A stretch of 64,000 nt of DNA from Pseudomonas sp. B28(2017) (lineage in GTDB: Bacteria; Pseudomonadota; Gammaproteobacteria; Pseudomonadales; Pseudomonadaceae): NCBI RefSeq assembly GCF_002113025.1, contig NZ_NEJH01000004.1, forward strand, positions 186,001 through 250,000, in the 5' to 3' direction. Below, in pieces: positions 7,388-16,595 of the stretch (position 1 is the stretch's first letter; each line of letters starts with the position of its first letter). The translations under genes and the position numbers were made by a program. Under the pieces are notes generated by a model. That model saw only the letters and a list, made by a program, of their open reading frames with translations, did not search any database and was not told where the DNA came from.

Positions 7388-9613
7388 ATGCAGCAAACTC
7401 CAGCATTAACCTCACATGACGATGATGAAATCGACTTGATGGGCCTACTCGGGACACTGGTCGATCATAAATGGTTGATTGCCGGTATCACTGCAGCCTC
7501 CATGGCCGTTGGCACGGCCTATGCGGTGTTGGCCAATCCTGTTTATCAGGCAACTGCCTTGATACAGGTGGAGGCAAAAAAAAATGACATGCTCGGCTTC
7601 TCCGATATCAACAGCATGCTGGGTAAAGAGTCACCTTCAGCCACAGAAATTGAATTAATCAAATCACGCGCGATCATCGGCAAGGTTGTCGACAATCTAT
7701 CGCTCGATATTACCGTCGAGCCGAACCGTTTTCCGGTGATCGGCGACTTTATCGCTCGTCGGTTCAAGCCAGACACTGTTGATACGGTTGCGACGCCATG
7801 GTTTGGCATGAGCAGTTTTGCCTGGGGTGGTGAAACCCTGAAAATATTTCAGCTCGAGCTCCCACAAGAGCTTCTAGGTGAAGAACTAACTTTCGTCAGC
7901 GGCGAAAGTGGCCACTTCACTTTGCTGGATGAGGACGACAATGTCCTAGTCGAAGGCCAAGTGGGCCAACCCTATGACAAAGACGGCATTAAACTGCAGG
8001 TCGAAGTGTTGCAGGCGAATCCTGGCACAACGTTCAATATTGTGCGTGACCCACGCCTGACCAGTATTCTGAAGTACCAAAAGGTACTTGATGTATCAGA
8101 GCGCGGTAAAGAATCCGGCATAATCGGACTGGCTCTTGAAAGCGAGGAACCGGCTGAAGCCATTCAAATCCTCAATGAAATCGCCAAGCTCTATGTACGG
8201 CAAAATGTTGAGCGGACATCGGCCGAAGCCGCTCAAAGCCTGGAGTTTCTAAACGATCAACTGCCTCAGGTCCGTAAAGACCTGGAAAAAGCCGAAAACG
8301 CCCTGAACAAGTATCAAATTCGCAGTAAATCCATCGATATCAGCCTGGAAGCCAAAGCCATTCTCGACCAGATCGTGGCGCTGGATACCAGCATCTCCGA
8401 ACTGAAATTGCAACAAGCGGAAATGGATCGCAAGTTTACCCGTCAGCACCCCGCCTATCGGGCCTTGCTCAGCCAATTGGGCGAGCTGACAGCCAAGCAG
8501 GATGGCCTGGCCAAAAAAGTCGAGGGCCTGCCTTCAACACAGCAAGAACTGCTTAGCCTCACCCGCGATGTAAAAGTCAGCACCGAAATCTACACCCAGC
8601 TCCTGAATAAATCCCAGGAACTGGATGTAATGCGTGCCGGCACCGTGGGCAACGTGCGCTTGATCGATACCGCCGATGTGGATCTGCGCAAGCCCGTCAA
8701 ACCCAGGAAGCCCCTGATCGTACTCATTGCCACCCTGTTCGGTGCTTTTCTGGCTACTGCGTTAGTGCTTTTTCGCAAAGCCCTTAATCGTGGCGTGGAA
8801 AATCCGGATCAAATCGAGCAGCTGGGGTTGCCGGTGTACGCATCCATTCCTTTCAGCACACTGCAAAAAAATGAAGAAAACAAAACCCTTCGAAGTGGCC
8901 GAGGCCGCGCCAACAACGCCGCCCCCATACTGGCCAGCAGTCACCCCACCGACCTGGCCATAGAAGGATTGCGCAGCCTGCGCACCAGCCTGCATTTCGC
9001 CATGCTCGAAGCCAGCAATAATCGCCTGATGATCTCCGGCCCGAGCCCCAAGGTAGGTAAAACATTCGTTTCCGCCAACCTCGCCGCAGTCATCGCCCAG
9101 ACCGGTCAGCGTGTATTGTTGATCGACGTGGACATGCGCAAAGGCTATTTGCATAAAGTATTCGGAACTCCCGCTGAAAACGGCCTTTCAGATTTACTTG
9201 TCAAGCGCTGCGACCTGGCAACCGCGATCAATAAAACCGAAGTCGAGCACCTTGACGTTATCGGCCGCGGACAAATACCGCCCAACCCTTCAGAGCTGTT
9301 AATGCACGCAAACTTCAGTGCCTTTCTGGACCAGGTCAGTGCCCAATACGACTTGGTGATTCTGGATACCCCACCGCTGCTGGCGGTGACGGATGCGGCG
9401 ATTGTCGGTCGCCAGTCGGGCACCAGCTTGATTGTGACGCGCTTTGCGCTGAACCCGGTTCGTGAAATTGAATTGACCATGCGCCGCTTTGCGCAAAACG
9501 GCATAGATTTGAAAGGCGCCATTTTTAACGGCGTTGAAAAACGCGCCTCGGCCAAATATGGCTATGCCGATTATGGTTATTACAACTACGAATATAAGTC
9601 CGAGAGCGCTTAG
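7388..9613 (+). CDS. wzc: Capsule tyrosine autokinase / chain-length regulator Wzc (Etk)
   Basis: 741 residues from the ATG at 7388 (an upstream TTG at 7367 is possible). The N-terminal Wzz domain has a first membrane segment (WLIAGITAASMAVGTAYAV) and a long periplasmic coiled-coil (~270-400). A second membrane segment (PLIVLIATLFGAFLATALVL) follows, after a proline-rich KPVKPRKP motif. The cytoplasmic BY-kinase domain has Walker A (GPSPKVGKTF), Walker A' (VLLIDVDMRKG) and Walker B (LVILDTPP). The tail carries seven tyrosines (KYGYADYGYYNYEYKS), the autophosphorylation cluster. It works with Wza and Wzy to set chain length and couple export. Confidence 0.95.
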   Translation: MQQTPALTSHDDDEIDLMGLLGTLVDHKWLIAGITAASMAVGTAYAVLANPVYQATALIQVEAKKNDMLGFSDINSMLGKESPSATEIELIKSRAIIGKVVDNLSLDITVEPNRFPVIGDFIARRFKPDTVDTVATPWFGMSSFAWGGETLKIFQLELPQELLGEELTFVSGESGHFTLLDEDDNVLVEGQVGQPYDKDGIKLQVEVLQANPGTTFNIVRDPRLTSILKYQKVLDVSERGKESGIIGLALESEEPAEAIQILNEIAKLYVRQNVERTSAEAAQSLEFLNDQLPQVRKDLEKAENALNKYQIRSKSIDISLEAKAILDQIVALDTSISELKLQQAEMDRKFTRQHPAYRALLSQLGELTAKQDGLAKKVEGLPSTQQELLSLTRDVKVSTEIYTQLLNKSQELDVMRAGTVGNVRLIDTADVDLRKPVKPRKPLIVLIATLFGAFLATALVLFRKALNRGVENPDQIEQLGLPVYASIPFSTLQKNEENKTLRSGRGRANNAAPILASSHPTDLAIEGLRSLRTSLHFAMLEASNNRLMISGPSPKVGKTFVSANLAAVIAQTGQRVLLIDVDMRKGYLHKVFGTPAENGLSDLLVKRCDLATAINKTEVEHLDVIGRGQIPPNPSELLMHANFSAFLDQVSAQYDLVILDTPPLLAVTDAAIVGRQSGTSLIVTRFALNPVREIELTMRRFAQNGIDLKGAIFNGVEKRASAKYGYADYGYYNYEYKSESA

Positions 9614-9950
9614 TTTACTAACGGTTATCAATATCCAGCTATCGTCAAGCAGAAGTTCATGGCGATAGCAATATCAACTCCGTCTTGCTACCTGCTGCTG
9701 AAAAGAGATGCAGACACATTAATAAATAATGACGCTCTCAGGGACTGGCAATTAATCCTGGGGCGGTAGCGTGGCAAAAATCAAATTCGTACTGCCCACG
9801 TCGATGGCTATCCGTTAATTCGGCGTATTTCTCTGGATCAACAAAGGTTGGGTCACCGTTGTTTTATACAACTTCGATCTGAAACGACATTTGTTAGTCA
9901 GTCCAAACATCCCTCCACCTTCAGTTACGAACATAGCAATGGATCGCCCT
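9614..9950. other. Long untranslated leader of the wecB operon
   Basis: About 340 bases between wzc and wecB. A 7-bp inverted repeat (GCTATCG 9638-9644 / CGATAGC 9663-9669) lies near the start, but there is no T-run, so wzc may read through. The JUMPstart/ops element listed next lies in the second half, about 180 bases before wecB. Confidence 0.6.
9734..9773 (+). promoter_or_regulatory. JUMPstart element with ops core, predicted RfaH recruitment site
   Basis: GGCGGTAGCGTG at 9762-9773 is identical to the E. coli ops element at which RfaH is loaded onto paused RNA polymerase. It is embedded in a longer JUMPstart-like context: GCTCT at 9734 and CCTGGGGCGGTAGCGTG at its end, close to the E. coli GCTCT...CCAGGGGCGGTAGCGTG. 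It lies in the leader of the wecB-wecC-wzx-wzy operon, while an RfaH paralogue is encoded 3.4 kb upstream. The sequence match is direct. Use by this RfaH is inference, strongly supported by the family's mechanism. Confidence 0.88.
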
Positions 9951-11069
9951 ATGAAGACCTTATGCATTTTTGGTACCCGTCCTGAGGCCATTAAAATGGC
10001 TCCACTGGCGTTGGCGCTGGCGGCAGATGAACGCTTCGAGGCGAAAGTCTGCGTCACCGGCCAACACCGTGAAATGCTTGATCAAGTGTTGGGGTTATTT
10101 GCCATTGAGCCGAACTTCGACCTGAACATCATGAAACCCGGCCAGGACCTGACCGATGTGACCAGTGCTATCCTGCAAGGGCTGAAGAAGGTCCTGGCAG
10201 AATTCAAACCCGATATCGTGCTGGTTCACGGAGATACCGCCACCACCTTTGCTGCCAGCCTCGCGGCCTACTACCAGCAGATTCCGGTTGCGCACGTGGA
10301 AGCCGGTTTGCGCACGGGTAACCTCTACTCTCCGTGGCCGGAAGAAGGCAATCGCAAACTCACGGGGGCGTTGGCCAACCTGCACTTCGCGCCAACCGAA
10401 ACGTCAAAAGCCAATCTGCTGCGCGAGGGCGTCAATCCAGACACTATCGTTGTCACTGGCAACACCGTGATTGACGCCCTGCTGGATGTGGTCAAACGTC
10501 TGGATCAGGACCAGGCACTGCTTGCCCAAGCCTCTGCACCGGCGGCCTTTCTGAACCCATCTCGAAAACTGATACTGGTAACAGGCCATCGCCGGGAAAG
10601 TTTCGGTGACGGCTTCGAGCGCATTTGTCAGGCGTTAATGGAGGTTGCCCAGCAACATCCAGAGGTTGATATCGTCTATCCCGTGCACCTCAATCCCAAT
10701 GTGCGCGAGCCGGTCAATCGACTCCTGACCGGCATTCACAACATCTACCTGATCGAGCCCCTGGACTACCTGCCTTTCGTCCACATGATGAGCCGCGCGC
10801 ACATCATCTTGACCGACTCCGGAGGCATCCAGGAGGAAGCGCCATCACTGGGCAAACCCGTGCTGGTGATGCGCGATACCACAGAACGGCCAGAGGCTGT
10901 TGCCGCAGGCACGGTAAAACTGGTCGGCACCGAAACCGCCGATATCGCCCGCGAGTTGAACCGCTTGCTGATCGATACAGCCGCCTACCAAACAATGAGT
11001 CGCGCCCATAACCCTTACGGCGACGGTATCGCCTGCCAGCGCATCATCGAGGCGCTGCTCGCTCGTTAA
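9951..11069 (+). CDS. wecB: UDP-N-acetylglucosamine 2-epimerase (non-hydrolysing)
   Basis: Interconverts UDP-GlcNAc and UDP-ManNAc in the cytoplasm, supplying the substrate for the next gene. Signature residues: [13 protein letters not shown] at the N-terminus, [42 protein letters not shown](G)[15 protein letters not shown], and near the C-terminus [28 protein letters not shown]. The start at 9951 ([11 protein letters not shown]) gives 372 residues, as in the family. An ATG four codons earlier (9939) is equally possible, and no strong Shine-Dalgarno decides. First gene after the ops element. Confidence 0.95.
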   Translation: MKTLCIFGTRPEAIKMAPLALALAADERFEAKVCVTGQHREMLDQVLGLFAIEPNFDLNIMKPGQDLTDVTSAILQGLKKVLAEFKPDIVLVHGDTATTFAASLAAYYQQIPVAHVEAGLRTGNLYSPWPEEGNRKLTGALANLHFAPTETSKANLLREGVNPDTIVVTGNTVIDALLDVVKRLDQDQALLAQASAPAAFLNPSRKLILVTGHRRESFGDGFERICQALMEVAQQHPEVDIVYPVHLNPNVREPVNRLLTGIHNIYLIEPLDYLPFVHMMSRAHIILTDSGGIQEEAPSLGKPVLVMRDTTERPEAVAAGTVKLVGTETADIARELNRLLIDTAAYQTMSRAHNPYGDGIACQRIIEALLAR

Positions 11070-11157
11070 CCCCCTCCCTTACTTAACAGCCGTGGCTTTG
11101 CCCGGCTGTTAGCTCGCTTGAACAACGTATCTACTCATCACCATTCAAGGACGCACC

Positions 11158-12426
11158 ATGCCTTTCAAAACCATCTCCGTCATTGGTCTCGGGTATATCG
11201 GCTTGCCCACTGCGGCTGTCTTCGCTTCACGCAAAAAACAAGTGATCGGCGTCGACGTTAATCAAAATGCGGTCGATACCATCAACCGCGGTCAGATTCA
11301 TATCGTCGAGCCAGACCTGGACATGGTTGTGCATGCGGCCGTGACTGAAGGCTACCTGCGCGCCACCACACGGCCAGAACCCGCCGATGCTTTTCTGATT
11401 GCCGTGCCTACGCCATTCAAGGGCGACCATGAACCGGACCTGAGCTACATCGAATCGGCCAGTAAAAACATCGCTCCGGTGTTGAAGAAAGGCGATCTGG
11501 TCATTCTTGAATCGACCTCCCCGGTGGGCGCTACCGAACAGATGGCCGCCTGGCTCGCCGAAGCGCGTCCAGACCTGAGCTTTCCGCAAACCCACGGTGA
11601 AAGCTCCGACATCCGTATTGCCCACTGCCCGGAACGTGTACTGCCCGGCCATGTGCTGCACGAGCTGGTACAGAACGACCGTGTTATCGGTGGCATGACA
11701 CCGAAATGCTCCGCATTGGCCATCAGCCTTTACAAGATCTTCGTCCAGGGCGAATGCATCGTCACCAACGCCCGCACTGCGGAAATGTGCAAACTCACCG
11801 AGAACAGCTCTCGCGATGTGAGCATCGCATTCGCCAACGAACTCTCGATGATTTGCGACAAGCTGGATATCAACGTCTGGGAACTGATCCGCCTGGCCAA
11901 CCGCCACCCAAGGGTCAATATCCTACAACCTGGTCCCGGGGTTGGCGGACACTGCATTGCAGTTGATCCGTGGTTTATCGTCAGTAAAACTCCAGAACAG
12001 GCGCGCCTGATTCGAACGGCTCGCGAAGTGAATGACAGCAAGCCACAATGGGTGATTGACAAGGTCAAACTGGCGTTAGCCGAGTTTCTGCAAGCCAACC
12101 CGGATAAAACTGCGCGGGAGGTGTCGATTGCGTGCTTCGGATTAGCGTTCAAACCAGATATTGATGACTTGAGGGAAAGTCCAGCCCTGTTTATTGCCAC
12201 TGAGATCGCAGCAACGCATTCAGGGCAAGTAGTCGCAGTGGAACCGAATGTTCAGACATTACCAGATACGTTAAACAAAAAACTATCACTCAACACCCTT
12301 GAACAAGCATTGACAGAGTCAGACATAGTCGTGATTCTAGTTGACCACAAGGAGTTCAAAGAAGCTAAATCACAAATTTTCGCGAGCAACCACATAGTTG
12401 ATGCACGCGGACTAATTAGCAACTAA
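11158..12426 (+). CDS. wecC: UDP-N-acetyl-D-mannosamine dehydrogenase
   Basis: 422 residues. Oxidises UDP-ManNAc to UDP-ManNAcA with NAD+. An N-terminal NAD-binding fold has VIGLGYIGLPTAAVFA. The middle has TSPVGATE and EMCKLTENSSRDVSIAFANEL, and the catalytic-cysteine motif is GPGVGGHCIAVDPWF. The C-terminal UDP-binding domain includes ACFGLAFKPDIDDLRESPA. The start codon at 11158 follows CAAGGACGCACC. It sits 88 bases after wecB. The last ~250 bases of the gene become visibly more AT-rich, marking the approach to the variable module. Confidence 0.95.
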   Translation: MPFKTISVIGLGYIGLPTAAVFASRKKQVIGVDVNQNAVDTINRGQIHIVEPDLDMVVHAAVTEGYLRATTRPEPADAFLIAVPTPFKGDHEPDLSYIESASKNIAPVLKKGDLVILESTSPVGATEQMAAWLAEARPDLSFPQTHGESSDIRIAHCPERVLPGHVLHELVQNDRVIGGMTPKCSALAISLYKIFVQGECIVTNARTAEMCKLTENSSRDVSIAFANELSMICDKLDINVWELIRLANRHPRVNILQPGPGVGGHCIAVDPWFIVSKTPEQARLIRTAREVNDSKPQWVIDKVKLALAEFLQANPDKTAREVSIACFGLAFKPDIDDLRESPALFIATEIAATHSGQVVAVEPNVQTLPDTLNKKLSLNTLEQALTESDIVVILVDHKEFKEAKSQIFASNHIVDARGLISN

Positions 12427-12482
12427 CACGACAAACAACCAGCTACTAACCCCTCTTCCCCATACACAATCACATCTAAAAC

Positions 12483-12509
12483 GATGGCCAAGTTTTAATA
12501 TTGGCCATC
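12483..12509. other. Hairpin between wecC and the flippase gene
   Basis: GATGGCCAA (12483-12491) pairs perfectly with TTGGCCATC (12501-12509) around a 9-base AT-rich loop. It is followed by GCTTAGG, not a T-run, so it is at most a pause or Rho-dependent site, or an RNA-processing hairpin. It marks the boundary at which base composition falls. Confidence 0.4.
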
Positions 12510-12583
12510 GCTTAGGCACGATAACATCATCAACAACTAAAATCCCAAGCCTCAACAAGCCCAAACAAGATGAGAAACAAACA

Positions 12584-13660
12584 ATGCAGTACATAATCAG
12601 ACTTTCCATCGATCAAGGGCTGTCATCACTATCGCTATTTATTTTCTCCATTACGCTAGCCCGCGAATTTGGCGCTGCAGATTTTTCAATATATGCAATT
12701 GCTCTAAGCACGAGCCTAATGGTGACAGCAATATTTAATTCCGCATACATCGAGCCCACAGCAATAAAGGGGAAAGGAGGACTTTCCCGAGGAACAATAA
12801 TTACAAAACTATCGATGCTAAGCCTAACAGCATCGATCCTTTGTCTATTTTTCATAGAGCAGTCTCAATTTTTCCCGGTACTGGCATTCACCCTAGGAAA
12901 CTCTGCACTATTCACAGTCAGAAGAATTAACGCACTAAACGGCGAGCACAACAAACTAACACTAGTATCTGCAACCAGCTTCGCCCTGACCATGACATCA
13001 CTATGGTTACTCAACTACACGCAAGCATCGCTATCTTTATGGCTTATAACCTATGGAGTGCTAGGCGTAACATACCTGCTGTTTTTACCCATAACAAAAT
13101 ACGAAAACAAAGAGAAAATCGCCGCTGACTTAAGCAGCCTAGTTACAGCAATCATGCTATGGATATGCAGTAACTATTTCTTTTATTACTTACCAGCTGT
13201 CGGCCGAGCCGATGAAAGCGGCCAACTTAGAATCATTTATACTTTATTCATGCCCATTCTCCAAGCGGGCACAATAGCAGGATCTTTTCTTATATCGAAA
13301 AAATCAACCCACAACGCCGCCTTCCCTATAATCCTGTCACTTACAGCAGCCTATGGAATAATACTAACAGCTATAGGCTCTGAGACAATCCAAAGCATTA
13401 CCAAGATCCCCATAACCACGCAAGAGCTTGTATATGCCACACTCTTAGCAGCTGCCAATAGCAGCTCTGGCCTATCATCAATATCACTACGAATGCAGAA
13501 GCATATCACTCCGATCCTTACCTCTAGCACCATTTCAGCATTAACTCTTATTATAATTGGTTTTTTTGCAAAAACTTTAAATGAAATTATGATATGCATT
13601 ACACTAAGCTTTTTATTAAGCATTGCTCTTTCGCAAGCCATTAGGCGCATGCACAAGTGA
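12584..13660 (+). CDS. wzx: Polysaccharide repeat-unit flippase (Wzx-like)
   Basis: 358 residues, almost entirely hydrophobic, with about ten predicted membrane helices. The N-terminal region QGLSSLSLFIFSITLAREFGAADFSIYAIALS has the pattern of MATE/MOP-superfamily polysaccharide translocases (a polar first helix, then a glycine/alanine-rich ARxFGxxxFGxYAL-like motif). It is shorter than typical Wzx (400-480 residues). No other flippase is present in the locus, so it is the best candidate for moving lipid-linked repeat units across the inner membrane. The sequence is AT-rich with A/T-ending codons, unlike flanking genes. Its stop overlaps the next start (GTGA). Confidence 0.7.
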   Translation: MQYIIRLSIDQGLSSLSLFIFSITLAREFGAADFSIYAIALSTSLMVTAIFNSAYIEPTAIKGKGGLSRGTIITKLSMLSLTASILCLFFIEQSQFFPVLAFTLGNSALFTVRRINALNGEHNKLTLVSATSFALTMTSLWLLNYTQASLSLWLITYGVLGVTYLLFLPITKYENKEKIAADLSSLVTAIMLWICSNYFFYYLPAVGRADESGQLRIIYTLFMPILQAGTIAGSFLISKKSTHNAAFPIILSLTAAYGIILTAIGSETIQSITKIPITTQELVYATLLAAANSSSGLSSISLRMQKHITPILTSSTISALTLIIIGFFAKTLNEIMICITLSFLLSIALSQAIRRMHK

Positions 13661-14850
13661 AAATATCAAAAATCATCATGCCTGCCATCCTTTTATTCTC
13701 GCTCGACAGCTTGATAAAAATCAATCTTGAAGACTTCAGGATTCACATATCGCACCTCCTGCTGATAATAGCGATGGCGCTAAGCGCGATATCAACTAGA
13801 AAATGGCTTAAACAATATGCCCGCCAAAATAGAACCATTATCTTCTTACTTATTTATCTTTCGCTTCATGCCTTTATCGCCACAGACCTAAAAACATACA
13901 TAGTTGTACTTTCGTACTTTATCCTAGCCATAATGACGCACGCTGCAATTTTTACATACGCAAACAAAATCAACTTCAACTTATTTTTTAAGCGAACCCT
14001 AACCCTGTTAGTGGCAACCGGATTCGCTCAGTATTTGTTGTACGTAGTCTTTAACTATCAAATTTCACTAGGCGGCCTTTCTGACACTTATTACATCGAT
14101 GGCGGCAGTATTGCCAATCGCATGCGAGGCTTTTTCCTTGAGCCTAACTGGTATGGTCTATATTTAGCTTCAGCTTTTATAGGATATATAATGACCACGC
14201 ATGAAAAACGGCCTTCTACTCTCCTGATCGCCCTATCTTTTACGTGCCTATATTTAAGTGAAAATAGGCTAACGCTATACTTCGTCTTGCTGTCTACTTC
14301 TATATTTTTTTACGAAAAACACGCCCACAAAATCCAAAAACATCTCCTCATCACCGTATGCCTCGCCCCAATAATATTTCTTTTAGCGCTAACCTTTAGT
14401 GATACCTTATCTGGCGCAGCTGGAGATGATCGATCAGTATCTGCAAGAAGCGTTACAGTCCTTAAGACAGCAACTTATATCGAAAAGAATTTTTCGCTAC
14501 CTTCATTACTATTTGGCAATGGCCTTTCTACCTGGGGGGAAGTCGCTTACCAAGAAAACCTATCATCTCGGGCAAGTCCAGAAAAAAGCAAAACATCACG
14601 TGATACAAGCGAATCTTATGTAGTGGTGTTTGAACTTGGATTAGTGGGTGCTTTTCTATTTTTTCTTGACTTTTACGCGACATGCAACATGACAACTAAA
14701 AGGACTGAAAAAACGCAAATGATAATTCTGGTCTCCCTGGTGTTTTGCGCGGCCTTTTATTACCCTACATTTTATTTCATGATGTATCTAGCACCATACT
14801 TTGCTGCCAGAACCTATTGCTCACCAAGAAGTGAATTACGACATGTTTAA
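13657..14850 (+). CDS. wzy: O-antigen/capsule polymerase (Wzy-like)
   Basis: 397 residues, a GTG start overlapping the preceding TGA by the GTGA arrangement. About ten hydrophobic helices are interrupted by a large external loop (~250-300) containing DRSVSARS, FGNGLSTWGE and a run of charged residues. This loop and the FLEPNWYGLYLASAFIGYI stretch are typical of Wzy/WaaL-type O-antigen polymerase-ligase proteins. As the only such protein in the locus it should polymerise repeat units on the periplasmic face. AT-rich, as expected for the serotype-specific part of capsule loci. Confidence 0.78.
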   Translation: MKISKIIMPAILLFSLDSLIKINLEDFRIHISHLLLIIAMALSAISTRKWLKQYARQNRTIIFLLIYLSLHAFIATDLKTYIVVLSYFILAIMTHAAIFTYANKINFNLFFKRTLTLLVATGFAQYLLYVVFNYQISLGGLSDTYYIDGGSIANRMRGFFLEPNWYGLYLASAFIGYIMTTHEKRPSTLLIALSFTCLYLSENRLTLYFVLLSTSIFFYEKHAHKIQKHLLITVCLAPIIFLLALTFSDTLSGAAGDDRSVSARSVTVLKTATYIEKNFSLPSLLFGNGLSTWGEVAYQENLSSRASPEKSKTSRDTSESYVVVFELGLVGAFLFFLDFYATCNMTTKRTEKTQMIILVSLVFCAAFYYPTFYFMMYLAPYFAARTYCSPRSELRHV

Positions 14851-15406
14851 TCTTATCAACTCCGACCTTAAATTTATTGCGCAAAACAAAGGCCTAGATC
14901 CTTCTAGCATCTCGGCAAAATTCAGATGTGCGCTCTCCCCATCTTTTATTTGCTCTTTTTTATACCGTGTATCACACCAAATTCATTCCTTAAAAATCCC
15001 ACTACTAGCAAAATTAATATGGTGGGTTAACTTTCTGCTATTTAAGGTTGACATTGATTACAGAGCAAAGCTCTACAGCGGGATATACATGCCACACCCC
15101 ATAGGAATAGTGATTGGAGACGGAGTTCTTTCCACCGCCAATATGAAAATCATGCAAGGTAGTACTTTGGGTGGTAATTTAGGCCGCACCTCATGCATAA
15201 ACGACAAAACAATAAAACAACCACATTTTTTTGCGGATAGCTTTATCGGCATCAACTCTGTTGTTCTCGGCCCGCTGGTTTTCGAGAAAAGTGTTTGCGT
15301 AGCAGCAAACGCTATTGTCACTAAACAAATGCAGGCTGGACTCTTATATGGAACAAACGAACAAAAACCACTAACCTCTCAGCATCAAGAGAGTTTTTTC
15401 AAATGA
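14843..15406 (+). CDS. Serine-acetyltransferase-like O-acetyltransferase (hexapeptide repeat)
   Basis: 187 residues from an ATG at 14843 that overlaps the end of wzy by 8 bases; an upstream in-frame start at 14801 is less likely. A helical N-terminus (FICSFLYRVSHQIHS) precedes a left-handed beta-helix built from hexapeptide repeats: IYMPHPIGIVIGDGV, MKIMQGSTLGGN, FIGINSVVLGPLVF and VCVAANAIVTKQM. The layout resembles the CysE/SAT branch often found in polysaccharide loci. Acetyl-CoA-dependent acetylation of a sugar hydroxyl is inferred from context; cysteine synthesis is unlikely here. It ends in the ATGA overlap with the glycosyltransferase gene. Confidence 0.8.
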   Translation: MFNLINSDLKFIAQNKGLDPSSISAKFRCALSPSFICSFLYRVSHQIHSLKIPLLAKLIWWVNFLLFKVDIDYRAKLYSGIYMPHPIGIVIGDGVLSTANMKIMQGSTLGGNLGRTSCINDKTIKQPHFFADSFIGINSVVLGPLVFEKSVCVAANAIVTKQMQAGLLYGTNEQKPLTSQHQESFFK

Positions 15407-16404
15407 AGCGAATATTACATCTCATAAATGATGCAACTCCGTTACGAGGCGGCGCGCAACGAATTTTAGCAATTCTAAGAAAAGACGATGCAACCCAAGA
15501 AAAAGAAACGTTTAGCTTTAGCAAACATAGACAAGACAACCTTTGCGACAAATACAATATTATCGGAGGGGGGAATTGGTTTTTTAAAGTCCTACAGATT
15601 TCAATCCAATTGAAACCCGAATGGATCATTATTCACTCTCGATTTTATTTGCCCTTGGCACCAATTCTTAGTTTTTTTGGAATTAAGACTTGTTTCTACG
15701 CCCATGCAGATTACAAATCAAAAAAAATCCTATTTCGAATCTTTAAAACTGATAAATACATCGCAGTTTCCGAAACCGTCCGCGACGGATTTATTAAAAT
15801 AGGAATCCCTTCTCACAAGATAAAACTAATTAAAAACCCTATAACGGCCGACACTTCCGTATACCCAGATTATCCGGCGAACACCATAGACCTAAGCTAT
15901 ATAGGCGGGCTTCATCCTTGGAAGGGCATTCTGGAGCTAATAGATTATATTGCGCTATCTGACGCCAATATTCGATTAACTATTATAGGTGACGGCCCGT
16001 TAAAAGAGCAGATTTTAGAAAAAATCAAACACTTGCCTGGCAATATAAACTTAACTCTTCTAGGTGAGATTGAAAGCCCTTTCACAAAGATTGCGCACTG
16101 CCATATAAACATCATGCCTTCTCTTGAAGAAGGTTTCGGCTTAGTAGCAATTGAATCAATGTACCACGGCAGAATTTTAATCCACTCTGATGTCCCCGCA
16201 CTGAAAGAACTATGCTTCCACGACGATTTGTCAATTTCTTTCAGTCACGCCAATCCTTCATCGTTTTTAACAGCACTCAATAATGCTATCAACTTATCGA
16301 AACAAGAAATTCGAATAAAAACCCTCATCGACCGAAGTAGCTTGATAGCTAATCAGTATGGCATGCAACTATTCCTGGAAAAGTATCGAGCAGCATTAAA
16401 ATAA
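15403..16404 (+). CDS. Family 4 glycosyltransferase (GT-B fold)
   Basis: 333 residues. The N-terminus ILHLINDATPLRGGAQRI is the acceptor-side GT-B motif. FYAHADYKSKK and IAVSETVRDGF follow in the linker. The donor domain has YIGGLHPWKGILELI, LTIIGDGPLKEQI and the nucleotide-sugar E-x7-E region MPSLEEGFGLVAIESM. It transfers a sugar from an activated donor to the lipid-linked intermediate on the cytoplasmic face; the donor is unknown. It is the last AT-rich gene of the module and is joined to the acetyltransferase gene by an ATGA overlap. Confidence 0.88.
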   Translation: MKRILHLINDATPLRGGAQRILAILRKDDATQEKETFSFSKHRQDNLCDKYNIIGGGNWFFKVLQISIQLKPEWIIIHSRFYLPLAPILSFFGIKTCFYAHADYKSKKILFRIFKTDKYIAVSETVRDGFIKIGIPSHKIKLIKNPITADTSVYPDYPANTIDLSYIGGLHPWKGILELIDYIALSDANIRLTIIGDGPLKEQILEKIKHLPGNINLTLLGEIESPFTKIAHCHINIMPSLEEGFGLVAIESMYHGRILIHSDVPALKELCFHDDLSISFSHANPSSFLTALNNAINLSKQEIRIKTLIDRSSLIANQYGMQLFLEKYRAALK

Positions 16405-16595
16405 TCAACACGAAACACTGACAACTACCACTTCATTCTCCATCAATTAATCTATTTATTAGGCGAGTTGATAGCCAACCGCAAAATTAGAGCATTTAAC
16501 AATACTCACAGCTATAAATTTTCGTGCAACACATAGAATGCTGCCACATCGCTGACGTGATTTATCCAAATACTATAGGAATACTGAATTTCATC

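Noticed and set aside
9638..9669. Inverted repeat after wzc as a terminator
   Set aside because: Only seven base pairs with an 18-base loop and no T-run.
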